Assembly (NCBI RefSeq): GCF_003065385.1
Contig: NZ_CP023277.1
Span: 706,804-770,803, forward strand
DNA from: Polynucleobacter acidiphobus
Lineage (GTDB): Bacteria; Pseudomonadota; Gammaproteobacteria; Burkholderiales; Burkholderiaceae
Length of the DNA: 64,000 bases
Direction of reading: 5' to 3'
Numbering within the stretch: position 1 is the first letter of the stretch; each line of letters starts with the position of its first letter. Made by a program: the position numbers and the translations under genes. Shown one piece after another: positions 18,953 to 28,010 of the stretch. The notes beneath the pieces are model-generated. The model did not search any database. It was given only the letters and a program-made list of their open reading frames with translations, and was not told the origin of the DNA.

Positions 18953-19501
18953 TCAGGTAGCTTTCGAGTCCTTGAGCCGCTCTTGAAGAAAGTAATACCA
19001 ATTAGCCTGGCGCTGCCAATACTCCTTCCATAGCGATCGCCAGCTCGCCTTAGGTAAGCGCATATGTCCCTCGACATCGCCGTAGATATTCCTCGATTGC
19101 AAGCCATGCTTAGCGCATAAATATCGGATCGCTTGATTTTCGATCACGCAGTGCATATAGAGAGTGCGATATCCACGGTTTTGGGCCCAGGTGATTGCTT
19201 CACTGAGTAGCTGATCAGCTATTCCTTGGCGACGAAACTCTTTTTTCACAATCACCCCAAATTCAACTGCATCATTGAGACAGGCAATATGAATCACGCC
19301 AGCCCAATGACCATCATGATGAGCAATCAGAAAATGATGATTTGCTTTGTCCTGTTTAAATTTACGGACGAGGCGATTGATGCCCTCAGCGCTTAAGCTA
19401 ATCCCAAAGTAGTTTCTAAGTGTCTGCGGATCCAAGGTTTTCAGCCACGATCCATACCGATTGATTTGGGTATTGGGCAGAAAGTGGGTAAAGACCGTCA
19501 T
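18953..19501 (-). CDS. GNAT-family N-acetyltransferase
   Basis: This 182-residue protein contains a GNAT fold with the acetyl-CoA motif VKKEFRRQGIADQLLSEAI at about 83-101 and a following YMHCVIENQAIRYLCAKHG. The C-terminal extension, rich in Trp and Tyr, ends in KDSKAT. The target is unknown. Its ATG lies one base after the stop of a 34-codon ORF on the same strand, so translation may be coupled. Confidence 0.87.
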   Translation of the reverse strand: MTVFTHFLPNTQINRYGSWLKTLDPQTLRNYFGISLSAEGINRLVRKFKQDKANHHFLIAHHDGHWAGVIHIACLNDAVEFGVIVKKEFRRQGIADQLLSEAITWAQNRGYRTLYMHCVIENQAIRYLCAKHGLQSRNIYGDVEGHMRLPKASWRSLWKEYWQRQANWYYFLQERLKDSKAT

Positions 19502-19502
19502 C

Positions 19503-19607
19503 TTAGGACCCCATGGGGTAACTTTTTCGGTTTCTTGCGATGTACGCTAAGCGAGCCTCAGACCAGGCTTCAATGATGCTTTTTAGGTATTTCACTAGAT
19601 TTTTCAT
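19503..19607 (-). CDS. Small basic protein (34 aa) just upstream of the GNAT gene
   Basis: The minus-strand ATG at 19607 follows AGAGGATAGAAT, a good ribosome binding site, and reads 34 codons to a TAA at 19503, one base before the GNAT start. The peptide begins MKNLVKYLKSIIEAWSEARL and continues AYIARNRKS. It is predicted to be a basic amphipathic helix, like small DUF-type proteins of proteobacteria. Function unknown. The arrangement suggests a two-gene unit with the acetyltransferase. Confidence 0.6.
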   Translation of the reverse strand: MKNLVKYLKSIIEAWSEARLAYIARNRKSYPMGS

Positions 19608-19657
19608 ATTCTATCCTCTTGTAAAGGGTTGATTTCAATAGGAATTAACTCTTTTTA

Positions 19658-19669
19658 AGGGTTAACCCT
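19658..19669. promoter_or_regulatory. 12-base perfect palindrome in intergenic region
   Basis: AGGGTTAACCCT is a perfect palindrome in the region between the divergent small-ORF/GNAT unit and the YbaL-like antiporter gene. A related half-site AAGGGTT occurs at 19624-19630. It could be a repressor operator. The rest of 19608-19899 shows no convincing gene. Confidence 0.3.
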
Positions 19670-19899
19670 AGTTACACTATACGCCCTTTTTCAGAATGCT
19701 GCATGACAGCAAAAAAAAGAGGAATCCAAACCCATACTCACAGATCCCAAAGGGTTGGCCATGGTTGATTGGCTAAGTTCATCACCTGTTCACTAAATAC
19801 GGAACAAATTACAACTTGGGGTTATCAGTACGGGGCAGTACAAAATCAAAACTGATACCATCGAATGGTTCAATTCATTAAAAATAACAAGACCGATCG

Positions 19900-21597
19900 A
19901 TGCCGCATGACGTTACCTTAATTGCAATTCTGGCTGGAGGCTTTGGGCTCGCTCTTGTTTTTGGGCTTGCGGTCTCTTACCTGAAGATGCCACCGTTATT
20001 AGGCTATCTAATTGCAGGCGTGGTAATTGGCCCGGCAACGCCAGGCTTTGTTGCCGACATTGGTTTATCGACTCAGCTTGCAGAAATTGGAGTGATGTTA
20101 CTGATGTTTGGGGTGGGACTTCATTTCTCAATTAATGATCTGCTGGCAGTCAAAAAAATTGCGGTTCCTGGTGCACTTTTCCAAATGGCAGTTGCCACTG
20201 CACTTGGTTATTTGGTGGCGCATTACTGGGGCTGGTCCTTAATTGGCTCCATCATATTTGGCTTAAGTTTATCGGTAGCTAGTACCGTTGTTTTACTGCG
20301 AGCCCTCGAGTCAAAGGGGCTTTTAGAGACCGTGAATGGCCAGATTGCAGTCGGGTGGTTGGTGGTTGAGGACTTGATGATGGTTCTAGCCTTAGTGTTG
20401 GTACCGGTGATGGCTGAGATCTATGGCAATGATGGATCGGCTGCACACTCCACCAGCCCCAGTGAATTACTAAGCTTGGTCGGAATAACCTTGGCCAAGG
20501 TCACTGCATTTATCGTTTTGATGTTGGTCGTGGGCAAACGCTTGCTACCAAAAATGCTATGGATCGTTGCGAAGAGTGGTTCACGCGAGCTCTTTACCTT
20601 AGCGGTGATTGCAGCAGCAATTGGGATTGCTTTCTTAGCCGCAGAACTATTTGACGTCTCGTTTGCTCTGGGCGCTTTCTTTGCTGGCATGATGCTTGGT
20701 GAGTCTGAGCTTAGTAAGCGAGCAGCCGATGAGTCATTACCGCTCCGCGACGCATTTGCAGTATTGTTCTTTGTATCCGTCGGCATGCTTTTTAATCCAG
20801 AGATTATTTGGCAAGAGCCCATCAAATTACTGATTGTGATTGCCATCATCATGGTTGGTAAAACATTAGCGGCAATTTTGTTGGTGTTGTTATTTAAGTA
20901 CCCCTTGGGCACTGCCTTGACCGTTGGCGTTAGTTTGGCGCAGATTGGCGAGTTCTCATTCATTCTCGCTGGTATGGGCCTTGCCATGAATCTAATTCCG
21001 AATGAGGCATACAGCCTAATTCTGGCGGGAGCGATTTTATCGATCGCCTTTAACTCCTTCTTATTTAATGGGATCGAACCAGCCTTAGTATGGGCCAGAA
21101 AGCGCTCACACCTGGCACGTAAGCTTGATGAGCGCTTGGACCCCCTGTCATTATTACCCACCACCGTTAATGAATCGCTCTTGCATAAGCAAGTGGTGAT
21201 TGTTGGTTACGGTCGTGTTGGTAAGAAAGTCTTTGAGAACCTCAAAGCACAAAATATTAACTGTGTGATCGCTGAAAAAGAGCGTGGCATGGTTGAAGAG
21301 CTACGCAAGCAAAATATCCCAGCGGTGACTGGTGATGCAGCCGACCCCTTTGTTTTGATTCAGGCACATATCGCCCGTGCAGCAATCTTGGTCATTGCAA
21401 CCAAGGATTCAATTGATATTAGTAAGATGGTGGAGACTGCGCGCACCCTTAATCCCGAGGTCAAAATCTTTATCCGAGCGCGAAGTCCTGAAGAGATCGA
21501 GCTCTATGAGAAAGAGGGCTGGGGTAAATCCTTTACGCCCGAGGATGAGTTGGCAGCACGCATAGCTGGTGAGGTCATCGCGGAGATGGCAAAATAA
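19900..21597 (+). CDS. CPA2-family K+/H+ antiporter with TrkA-N domain (KefB/YbaL-like)
   Basis: The 565-residue protein has about 12-13 membrane helices of the CPA2 Na+(K+)/H+ exchanger domain (about 1-390) and a cytoplasmic RCK/TrkA-N domain (about 425-545) with the nucleotide-binding VVIVGYGRVGKKVFENL. Motifs PPLLGYLIAGVVIGP near 31-45 and SFALGAFFAGMMLGES near 250-265 are typical. The length matches YbaL better than KefB/KefC. It probably exports K+ or another cation in response to nucleotide or redox signals. DUF3300 follows after 28 bases. Confidence 0.9.
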   Translation: MPHDVTLIAILAGGFGLALVFGLAVSYLKMPPLLGYLIAGVVIGPATPGFVADIGLSTQLAEIGVMLLMFGVGLHFSINDLLAVKKIAVPGALFQMAVATALGYLVAHYWGWSLIGSIIFGLSLSVASTVVLLRALESKGLLETVNGQIAVGWLVVEDLMMVLALVLVPVMAEIYGNDGSAAHSTSPSELLSLVGITLAKVTAFIVLMLVVGKRLLPKMLWIVAKSGSRELFTLAVIAAAIGIAFLAAELFDVSFALGAFFAGMMLGESELSKRAADESLPLRDAFAVLFFVSVGMLFNPEIIWQEPIKLLIVIAIIMVGKTLAAILLVLLFKYPLGTALTVGVSLAQIGEFSFILAGMGLAMNLIPNEAYSLILAGAILSIAFNSFLFNGIEPALVWARKRSHLARKLDERLDPLSLLPTTVNESLLHKQVVIVGYGRVGKKVFENLKAQNINCVIAEKERGMVEELRKQNIPAVTGDAADPFVLIQAHIARAAILVIATKDSIDISKMVETARTLNPEVKIFIRARSPEEIELYEKEGWGKSFTPEDELAARIAGEVIAEMAK

Positions 21598-21625
21598 TTT
21601 ATCTATTTGTTTAGTACTGAAAATA

Positions 21626-22744
21626 ATGGACCACAAAACCTTGATGGCTAAACCAAAAAAGCCCATTTGCATTGCAGTAAGTATTGCGGCGACCTTATTG
21701 CTAGGTGCTTGTGCGGGAGGCCAGTCCAATAATAACTTTGGGAATGCTGCAAACGTGAGTGCGAGCCCTCAAATGTTATCGAGTGCACAGTTGGAGTCAT
21801 TGGTTTCTCCAATCGCCCTATACCCTGATTCATTACTATCCATTATGTTGTTGGCTTCAACCTACCCACTTGAAGTTGCTGAGGCCTATAACTGGCGCTC
21901 GAGCAATGCAAGTTTGCAAGGTAGTGCGCTTACGAATGCACTCAATGCCCAATCATGGAACGATAGCGTCAAGTCATTGATTTCATTTTCTCAGGCATTA
22001 AGCATGATGGGTAAGCAGTTGCAGTGGACACAAAATCTCGGAAATGCTTATAAGTTGCAACCGGCAGATACGATGAAAGCCGTGCAAGCACTGCGCAAGA
22101 AAGCACTAACCGCCGGTACCTTAAAAAGCAATGCCCAAATGACTGTGAGCACTGATGCCAGCGGGAACATCATTATCGCGCCGCCCAATACACAAATTGT
22201 GTATGTACCAACCTATAACCCAACCCAAGTTTATGGTCCTTGGCCCTATCCTGATTACCCGCCATACCCCGCGTACGATCCAGCCTGGGGCGCAATGTCA
22301 TTTGGTGTGGGTTTAGCCGTTGGAGGGGCCTTATGGGCAACGCCGGCTTGGTCAAGTGGCACGATTAATGTAAACAATAATGAGCAACGTCCTAACCGAG
22401 GCTTAATTGGTCCGAGCAGTATTGCCAATCAGCAACGCCTCTTAAACGATTGGAAAAATAACGCCACTCCACAAGAGCGACAAGATGCCCGCAATGCTGC
22501 GCAGCGTGCCGATAGTGCATTTGAGAAAAATGCTACAGCCCAAGAGAAGGCTCAAGCCAGCCGTCTTGATCAAGAAGGGCGTTCCGCAATTGCAGCGGAT
22601 CGAGCCAACCCCAATGCAACTCGGGAGGCCGCTCAAGAAAATGCGATGCGGGAACAGGCGCGCTTTGATGAGAGTCGGGATCGCTTCGGAGGCTTCCGTG
22701 GAGGAGGTTTTGGCGGTGGTCGCATGGGTGGATTTAGGCGCTAA
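21626..22744 (+). CDS. DUF3300 family lipoprotein
   Basis: From ATG 21626 (or 21644) the protein has about 372 residues and begins with a lipoprotein signal, lipobox LLGAC. The DUF3300 domain follows, with LVSPIALYPDSLLSIMLLAS and APPNTQIVYVPTYNPTQVYG. The second half has a Pro/Tyr-rich stretch, a charged Ala/Gln/Arg-rich region and a C-terminus rich in Gly and Arg (FRGGGFGGGRMGGF). Function unknown; it should be anchored in the cell envelope. It is followed after two bases by a Rap1a/Tai-like gene. Confidence 0.88.
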   Translation: MDHKTLMAKPKKPICIAVSIAATLLLGACAGGQSNNNFGNAANVSASPQMLSSAQLESLVSPIALYPDSLLSIMLLASTYPLEVAEAYNWRSSNASLQGSALTNALNAQSWNDSVKSLISFSQALSMMGKQLQWTQNLGNAYKLQPADTMKAVQALRKKALTAGTLKSNAQMTVSTDASGNIIIAPPNTQIVYVPTYNPTQVYGPWPYPDYPPYPAYDPAWGAMSFGVGLAVGGALWATPAWSSGTINVNNNEQRPNRGLIGPSSIANQQRLLNDWKNNATPQERQDARNAAQRADSAFEKNATAQEKAQASRLDQEGRSAIAADRANPNATREAAQENAMREQARFDESRDRFGGFRGGGFGGGRMGGFRR

Positions 22745-22770
22745 TCATGCTATCAATCAAAATACGATCA

Positions 22771-23136
22771 ATGAAAACAATGAAGATACTTTTGGGATTG
22801 ACATTCGGATATTTGGCCATCATTCCGGCAATCAGTTATGGGCAAGCAAAACCGCATGATGCGTCGACTGCTGCCATGGTAGAACTTTGCAAGGCGCGAA
22901 ACGATATTGATGCTCAGAACTTTTGTTTTGGATTTGGTGAGGGGGTGTATCAGGCTTATTTAGCCAGTCGCCCAGCGGGCTCAAAGCCTAGCATCTGCTT
23001 TGCATCCAGCAACCACACGCGCGAGCAAGTGCTAGAGGATTTTCTGAAATGGAATCAACAAAATCCTCAATTTAATCAAGAGCAGGCCGCCAAAACCCTG
23101 GTACGTTTCTTTAGACAGCGCTACCCCTGCAAATAG
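22771..23136 (+). CDS. Rap1a/Tai-family secreted protein
   Basis: The protein has 121 residues from ATG 22771 (ATGs at 22747 and 22780 are alternatives) and carries a signal peptide ending near SYGQA. The mature part has four cysteines in the pattern of the Rap1a/Tai family (ELCKARN, NFCFGFGEG, SICFAS, YPCK). Members include immunity proteins against type VI amidase effectors, but many are stand-alone. No effector is next to it, so a role in immunity is unproven. It is probably co-transcribed with the DUF3300 gene. Confidence 0.75.
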   Translation: MKTMKILLGLTFGYLAIIPAISYGQAKPHDASTAAMVELCKARNDIDAQNFCFGFGEGVYQAYLASRPAGSKPSICFASSNHTREQVLEDFLKWNQQNPQFNQEQAAKTLVRFFRQRYPCK

Positions 23137-23207
23137 TGGCTTATTAAGGCAATCGTTATACAATCATTTTGAGTCCCGCCGATCCTCTTTGCTGAAAGGA
23201 AAAAAAC

Positions 23208-23426
23208 ATGCTCCAGATGCTAATTAATGATTCAATGAGTACCACTGACAAGATCATGAAAATTGCTGGTTTTATTGGTATGGTGGTTAGTATTACGGTT
23301 GCGTTTTACTTAATCTTCTCCGCAAGCGCCCCTGACTCAAAAACCGCTGTGTTTGTCTTCTCTCTGGGCTCTGGTCTTGCCCTTGGTTATTTGTCATTTG
23401 CGATTAAACAAAAATCCCGAAACTAA
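23208..23426 (+). CDS. Small two-helix membrane protein, unknown function
   Basis: This 72-residue protein has two membrane segments (IAGFIGMVVSITVAFYLIF and VFVFSLGSGLALGYLSFAI) and a short basic tail. The ATG is preceded by AAAGGA. I do not recognise the family. It has its own strong terminator 20 bases downstream, so it is probably transcribed alone. Confidence 0.75.
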   Translation: MLQMLINDSMSTTDKIMKIAGFIGMVVSITVAFYLIFSASAPDSKTAVFVFSLGSGLALGYLSFAIKQKSRN

Positions 23427-23446
23427 TTAAATAGACTCAACCCTTG

Positions 23447-23476
23447 ATGGCTCCATTGCGGAGCCATTTTATTTTT
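23447..23476 (+). terminator. Rho-independent terminator
   Basis: ATGGCTCC (23447-23454) and GGAGCCAT (23460-23467) form an eight-base-pair stem with a five-base loop, followed by TTTATTTTT. It ends the small membrane protein transcript 12 bases before the EamA gene start. Confidence 0.9.
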
Positions 23477-23487
23477 AAGAGCACTCA

Positions 23488-24369
23488 ATGAAAAATGAAA
23501 CCAAAGGCATGCTGATTGGTTTCATTGGTATTTTTATATTCAGCCTGACCCTACCAGTTACCAAAATAACCGTTGAGACTCTTAATCCCTATTTTTTGTG
23601 CTTCGCGCGTGCATTGCTCGCTGGAATCTTGGCGGGAGGCTATCTAATCTATACCAAAGCACCCATTCCAGATACGAAACAAATTCGTCAATTTGCAATT
23701 GTGGCGCTTGGCGTGGTCTTTATCTTCCCGCTATTCATTAATATCGCGATGACTACGGGTGAGGCCTCTCACGCTGGGGTTATTTTGGGAATCATGCCAT
23801 TGGCTACGGTCGTTGCAGGAGTGTTGCTCTTTCAAGAGCGCCCGTCCTTGGGCTTTTGGGCGAGCGCTTTAACAGGCTGCTTCTTAGTTTGCACCTACGC
23901 ATATTTAAATAGTGAAGGGGGGTTTCGGTATACCGATCTCTTATTATTAATTGCTTGTGCAGCCAATGGAATTGCCTATGCAATTGGCGGCAACTTGTCG
24001 CGTACGATGAATGCCAAACAAGTGATCTCATGGACCTTAGTTCTCTCATTGCCGATCAACTTGATTGGAAGTGTCTTCACGTTTCAAGAGTCTTACTTAG
24101 TAGCGAGTGCCAGTATCTGGATTAGCTTTTTATACCTCGGGATCTTTTCAATGTTTATTGGATTCTTCTTTTGGTATGGCGGTATGGCGATTGGCGGAAT
24201 CTCACGCGTGAGTCAGGTTCAATTATTGCAACCCTTTTGTACCTTACTAGCCTCTGCTATTTTGGTCTCCGAGCCCATTACATGGATGAACATCCTATTT
24301 GCCGGTCTGGTGATTACAACAGTCATGATTGGGCGCAAGATGTTGGTGCGTCGGGGACCGGCTGTCTAA
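23488..24369 (+). CDS. EamA/DMT-family transporter
   Basis: The 293-residue protein has ten predicted membrane helices in two EamA repeats (about 5-140 and 150-285). Typical stretches are FARALLAGILAGGYLIY near 38-54 and the C-terminal PFCTLLASAILVSEPITW. DMT family members export metabolites or amino acids; the substrate is not evident. It starts just after a terminator, and its promoter probably lies in or before that region. Confidence 0.88.
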   Translation: MKNETKGMLIGFIGIFIFSLTLPVTKITVETLNPYFLCFARALLAGILAGGYLIYTKAPIPDTKQIRQFAIVALGVVFIFPLFINIAMTTGEASHAGVILGIMPLATVVAGVLLFQERPSLGFWASALTGCFLVCTYAYLNSEGGFRYTDLLLLIACAANGIAYAIGGNLSRTMNAKQVISWTLVLSLPINLIGSVFTFQESYLVASASIWISFLYLGIFSMFIGFFFWYGGMAIGGISRVSQVQLLQPFCTLLASAILVSEPITWMNILFAGLVITTVMIGRKMLVRRGPAV

Positions 24370-24639
24370 TTGGATTGACGGATAAATGGATTCAGATTAT
24401 GAAATTAACCGCAGAATCAAGCCAGTAAAGGGTCTGATGGCGGTCAAGATCCCAAAAAAATGCGGGATTATCCCTAGAGTAATCCCCTTGTGTTCATGGA
24501 ATCTGTGTTGCAAACTCTAATCGTTATCAGTTGCAAATCACTCGGTAATTGGTAATAAAGATTTAGGAGACTTCTATTTTGGGCTGCTGATGCAGTCCAT
24601 TTTTGTAAAGTTTATTAATTGTTTGTTTAAAGGAAAAAT

Positions 24640-24921
24640 ATGAATAAAGCTGAACTCGTAGAAAAAATTGCTGATGATGCTGAACTTTCAAAAGCTAGTG
24701 CAGAGCGCGCTCTAAACTCCGCAATTGAAAATATTATCAAAGCAGTAACGAAAGGTGACTCTGTTCAGTTAGTTGGTTTTGGAACCTTTAGCCAAGGTAA
24801 GCGCTCAGCACGTACTGGCCGCAATCCAAAGACTGGTGAAGCAATTAAGATTGCTGCATCAAAGACCGCAAAGTTCTCTGCTGGTAAGGCGTTCAAAGAC
24901 GCTGTCAACAAGCGCAAGTAA
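24640..24921 (+). CDS. HU-family nucleoid DNA-binding protein
   Basis: This 93-residue protein has the HU fold: dimerising helices ([18 protein letters not shown]) and DNA-binding arms ([20 protein letters not shown], residues about 47-66). It bends and compacts DNA. The ATG is preceded by AAAGGAAAAAT. The 270-bp region upstream holds two TTGCAAA repeats (24508 and 24531) and a GGGATTA/TAATCCC dyad but no gene I can support. A clear terminator follows. Confidence 0.95.
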   Translation: MNKAELVEKIADDAELSKASAERALNSAIENIIKAVTKGDSVQLVGFGTFSQGKRSARTGRNPKTGEAIKIAASKTAKFSAGKAFKDAVNKRK

Positions 24922-24940
24922 TACCAATTCGGTATTTCCA

Positions 24941-24967
24941 AAAAGCCGCCCACGAGGCGGTTTTTTG
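24941..24967 (+). terminator. Rho-independent terminator after HU gene
   Basis: CCGCC (24946-24950) and GGCGG (24956-24960) form a GC-rich stem with a five-base loop, extended by A/T pairs, followed by TTTTTTGTT. It ends the HU transcript. Confidence 0.9.
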
Positions 24968-25034
24968 TTGCCACGCATCATTTTTAAACGCCTAAATACT
25001 CAGCGTTACCTATTTAATGGGCTAGAATCCAAAC

Positions 25035-25412
25035 ATGCTTGAGTTCATTCGCAAAAAATTGGTTCATACCTTTGTGATTGCCTCCATTATTTTTGGATGC
25101 TCAGTTCAGGCCGCCACCCCGTCTTTTAAAGAAGATTTAGACGATTTTGAAGAGATGCACTATGTGCATCAGGAGGGCTTATCTGTATTACAAGCTGAGC
25201 CCCTGGTTATTTTGTGGCAAAACGAAGATTTAGCGCAGGCGCTCATTTGCTCGTGTGGTGCAACCGATGACCTTGAGCAATATTCGCCGGTGATTTCTCA
25301 CAGTCATTTTGTTCTTACCTTAAGTAATCGCCCGCATTTCTTTTCCCATCGTGGGCTACCAAAACATCCAATAGGCCTTTCTCAGGCCAGAGCACCGCCA
25401 TCGTTTATTTGA
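25035..25412 (+). CDS. Exported Cys/His-rich protein leading an RND operon
   Basis: The protein has 125 residues with a signal peptide ending near VQAATP. The mature part is acidic (EDLDDFEEM), with a CSCG pair in the middle and many histidines toward the C-terminus (SHSHF, RPHFFSHRG, PKHP), which suggests metal binding. I do not recognise a named family. It precedes a CusCBA/CzcCBA-type operon by about 60 bases and may be a periplasmic metal sensor or chaperone for it. A possible -10 TAGAAT lies at 25023-25028, only seven bases before the ATG. Confidence 0.65.
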   Translation: MLEFIRKKLVHTFVIASIIFGCSVQAATPSFKEDLDDFEEMHYVHQEGLSVLQAEPLVILWQNEDLAQALICSCGATDDLEQYSPVISHSHFVLTLSNRPHFFSHRGLPKHPIGLSQARAPPSFI

Positions 25413-25471
25413 GTTAGAACGATTGGGGTAGAGCTTGCTCTACATGTGTATGCCTCTTGCTCGGAGGGTCA

Positions 25472-26764
25472 ATGTATTTTTTAAAACTGCAACTTTGTTT
25501 GCTGCTATGTTGCCTAAGCATCAATCAAAGTTTTGCTCAACAGCCATCAAAGGGGATGGATTTGAGGCAATTGTGGAGTGAGTTGAAACTCCATAATCCT
25601 CAACTTACCTCTTTGCGCGAGAATTACTTATCGGTTAAGGCAACGGTGCCGCAGATTGCTGCGCCCGCTAATCCTCAATTGGGGTTGGTATGGTCAGGAA
25701 TGCCGCCCAATTCGCCGTTGGGACTTGGCGGTGCAAACGCGAATGATATTAGTAGTAACAATTCAATATCCATTGCTCAGCCTTTTCAATTTCCCGGTAA
25801 AAAAAGTCTCGCATCAGAAATTGCTAATACCTCGGCAGAATCACTTTTGGCTCAGAGTGAGGCCTCTTACCTGAGCCTTGGGGCGCAGTTATCAACCCTG
25901 TATTACAGTGCACTCTCGGCGCAGAAGCAATTGGAGGTCTCAAAAGAGGTGGTTGCACGATTTGAGTTGGTAAAGAATGTATCACGTGCTCGATATGCCA
26001 ATAATTCAGCTGCCTACGTTGAGTTTTTAAATACTCAGGTCGCCCAGAGTGCGGCGATTGCGGATCAGTTCAATATAGAAAAACAACTTCAAACCGCCTA
26101 TCGGAGCATTAATCAATTAATCGGTCGAGATCCACGTGAAAAAATTACTTTATCCGGAAATGTTCAGCAGGCGATTCGAATGGTACCAACCCTTATGGAG
26201 CTTGAGAACTATGCAGAAACTAGCCACCCTCTATTGCGAAGCTCCCAACTCGATGTAGATGCTGCCCGCAAAGGAGTCAGCCTTGCTCGAAAAGCCTATC
26301 TCCCAGATTTTCAAATTATTGGATCTTCTTACACCCCCCGGGGCCCATTTGCATCCAATAATGGAGCACTCTTTTATCAATTGGAATTCGATATCGTGAT
26401 CCCTCTTTATTTCTTCATGAAGGAGAAATATGGAGTAGAGCAGGCAATTCGAAAACAAGCTTCGGTCGAAGCAAGCAATATTGCCAATCGACAGCAAATT
26501 ATTTTGGGCGTTACCAATGCTTATACCGCCTATGAGCAAGCCAAAAATCGTATGCAGTTTATTCGTGACAGTCAGCTATCACAGGCCGATGCAGCTTACA
26601 AGGTTTCGCTTGCGCAGTACTCAAATAATGGTCAGGGATTCAATGACTTGCTAACTGCACAAAATCAATTACGACTTATTCAAAACCAACTGACAGTAGC
26701 GGAAAGTGATGTTTTACAAACTTACGCTGTACTGATGGTTGCTGCTGGACGTGAACCTTTTTAG
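25472..26764 (+). CDS. TolC-family outer-membrane efflux protein (CzcC/CusC-like)
   Basis: From the ATG at 25472, behind GGAGGG, the protein has 430 residues with a signal peptide (cut near SFAQQ). It has the two OEP repeats of long coiled-coil helices: LRENYLSVKATVPQIAAPANP early, and the repeat end FNDLLTAQNQLRLIQNQL near 390. It forms the outer-membrane channel of the heavy-metal RND pump encoded by the next two genes. The lack of an N-terminal lipobox separates it from NodT-type channels. Confidence 0.9.
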   Translation: MYFLKLQLCLLLCCLSINQSFAQQPSKGMDLRQLWSELKLHNPQLTSLRENYLSVKATVPQIAAPANPQLGLVWSGMPPNSPLGLGGANANDISSNNSISIAQPFQFPGKKSLASEIANTSAESLLAQSEASYLSLGAQLSTLYYSALSAQKQLEVSKEVVARFELVKNVSRARYANNSAAYVEFLNTQVAQSAAIADQFNIEKQLQTAYRSINQLIGRDPREKITLSGNVQQAIRMVPTLMELENYAETSHPLLRSSQLDVDAARKGVSLARKAYLPDFQIIGSSYTPRGPFASNNGALFYQLEFDIVIPLYFFMKEKYGVEQAIRKQASVEASNIANRQQIILGVTNAYTAYEQAKNRMQFIRDSQLSQADAAYKVSLAQYSNNGQGFNDLLTAQNQLRLIQNQLTVAESDVLQTYAVLMVAAGREPF

Positions 26765-26772
26765 GACATATT

Positions 26773-28008
26773 GTGAAACACCATTTCAATCCAAAACTGA
26801 TTGCCTACCTAGAGTCATTGTTTAGTCAATTAGCCAATCAGATCGTTACCCTCCCTAATTATTACTGGAAGCTGTCGCCAGAAAAGCGTTATCGACTTCG
26901 GTTGGCTGCATTTGCATTTGCAATCTTGGTAATTGGATTTACCATCGGCCGTATTACGAATGTTAATCGTGAAGTTCGCATTGAGGCGCAGGAACGGCAG
27001 CTGATGGTTGATAAGACTGGAGCTATGTCGCTTCAGTTGCCTGGGGTTACTTTAAATCCAGAAATATACCGATTTGAGCGATTAAAGTTAGAAACGCTTC
27101 CACAAGAATTAAAAGTGCCCGGGCGCCTTACATTCAATGCCGAACAGGGGAAATTACTTAGTTCGAGAGTCACTGGTCGGGTTGAAAGAATCTATACCTT
27201 TGAGGGCTCTCCCGTAAAAGTTGGAAGTCCCGTGCTGGAGCTCTACAGCCCTGAATTTCAATCGGCTCAACAGGAGTATTTAATAACAAATCGAACAGTC
27301 AAGATATTGAGTGAAGGGACGACCCTGACCAACTTATTGGCTGATGCAAAGATTACTCTCGATGCAGCGACTAATCGACTGCGTAATCTTGGATTTGCTG
27401 ATGCGGATATTCTGCAACTAGGCAAAACTGGTCAGGCCAATCCAAATCTAATCATGCGCTCGCCAATCTCGGGAATTGTGGTGAAGCGGCATATTGAGCC
27501 TGGTGCCAGCGTTGCGGTAGGTGAGCCCTTGGTATTTCTTGCGAACCCCAATGCACTATGGTTTGTAGGAAATGTTTTTGAGCAAGACGCGCGTTTGATT
27601 GAGCGGGGACAAAGCATCAAAATTTCCTTAGAGGCATTTCCAGACCGCGAAATTTTTGCCAAAGTAAATTATGTGGCGCCAACTATTGATTCGCAAACGC
27701 GCGGGTTGCTAATACGAGCAGATATTACCAATCCTGATGGATTTTTACGTCCCGATATGTTTGCTAATGCTAGGTTACAAATTGGATTAGCGCAAGCTAT
27801 CGCTGTTCCACAGGCAGCAATTGTGCGAGATAAAGATATCCGTTATGCCTTTATTCGTACCTCTTCAGAAAGTTATCGACGAGTGATTGTTAAAGGGTAT
27901 GACCTTGATGGTCGACGTTTTGCAATTACTGAAGGGGTGAGCCCAAATGATGAAATACTCACTCAGGGTGCCGTTTTGCTTAATGAACGATTTAGTAAGC
28001 AGGACTAA
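26773..28008 (+). CDS. RND efflux periplasmic adaptor (CzcB/CusB-like)
   Basis: The 411-residue protein starts at GTG behind AGGA. It has one N-terminal membrane anchor (about 37-57), then barrel-sandwich/lipoyl and beta-barrel domains. The segments ARVTGRVERIYTFEG-like near 130 and MRSPISGIVVKRHIEPGASV near 228-247 are typical. It links the inner-membrane pump to the outer channel. There is no His-rich N-terminal metal-binding extension. Confidence 0.92.
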   Translation: MKHHFNPKLIAYLESLFSQLANQIVTLPNYYWKLSPEKRYRLRLAAFAFAILVIGFTIGRITNVNREVRIEAQERQLMVDKTGAMSLQLPGVTLNPEIYRFERLKLETLPQELKVPGRLTFNAEQGKLLSSRVTGRVERIYTFEGSPVKVGSPVLELYSPEFQSAQQEYLITNRTVKILSEGTTLTNLLADAKITLDAATNRLRNLGFADADILQLGKTGQANPNLIMRSPISGIVVKRHIEPGASVAVGEPLVFLANPNALWFVGNVFEQDARLIERGQSIKISLEAFPDREIFAKVNYVAPTIDSQTRGLLIRADITNPDGFLRPDMFANARLQIGLAQAIAVPQAAIVRDKDIRYAFIRTSSESYRRVIVKGYDLDGRRFAITEGVSPNDEILTQGAVLLNERFSKQD

Positions 28009-28010
28009 TA

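Noticed and set aside
18953..19607. GNAT plus small ORF as a TacAT-type toxin-antitoxin pair
   Set aside because: The 34-residue peptide is too short and lacks a ribbon-helix-helix DNA-binding pattern; kept only as a low-ranked possibility.
20421..21164. Long minus-strand ORF (247 codons)
   Set aside because: It is fully inside the KefB/YbaL-like antiporter gene; composition (many Ser/Thr/Ile/Lys) is that of an antisense shadow of a membrane protein.
22771..23136. Rap1a/Tai-like gene as part of a type VI effector-immunity pair
   Set aside because: No amidase effector or T6SS gene is nearby; the neighbour is a DUF3300 lipoprotein.
24464..24486. GGGATTA / TAATCCC dyad after the EamA gene as a terminator
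   Set aside because: The stem is short and no T-tract follows (CTTGTG), so I did not list it as a terminator.
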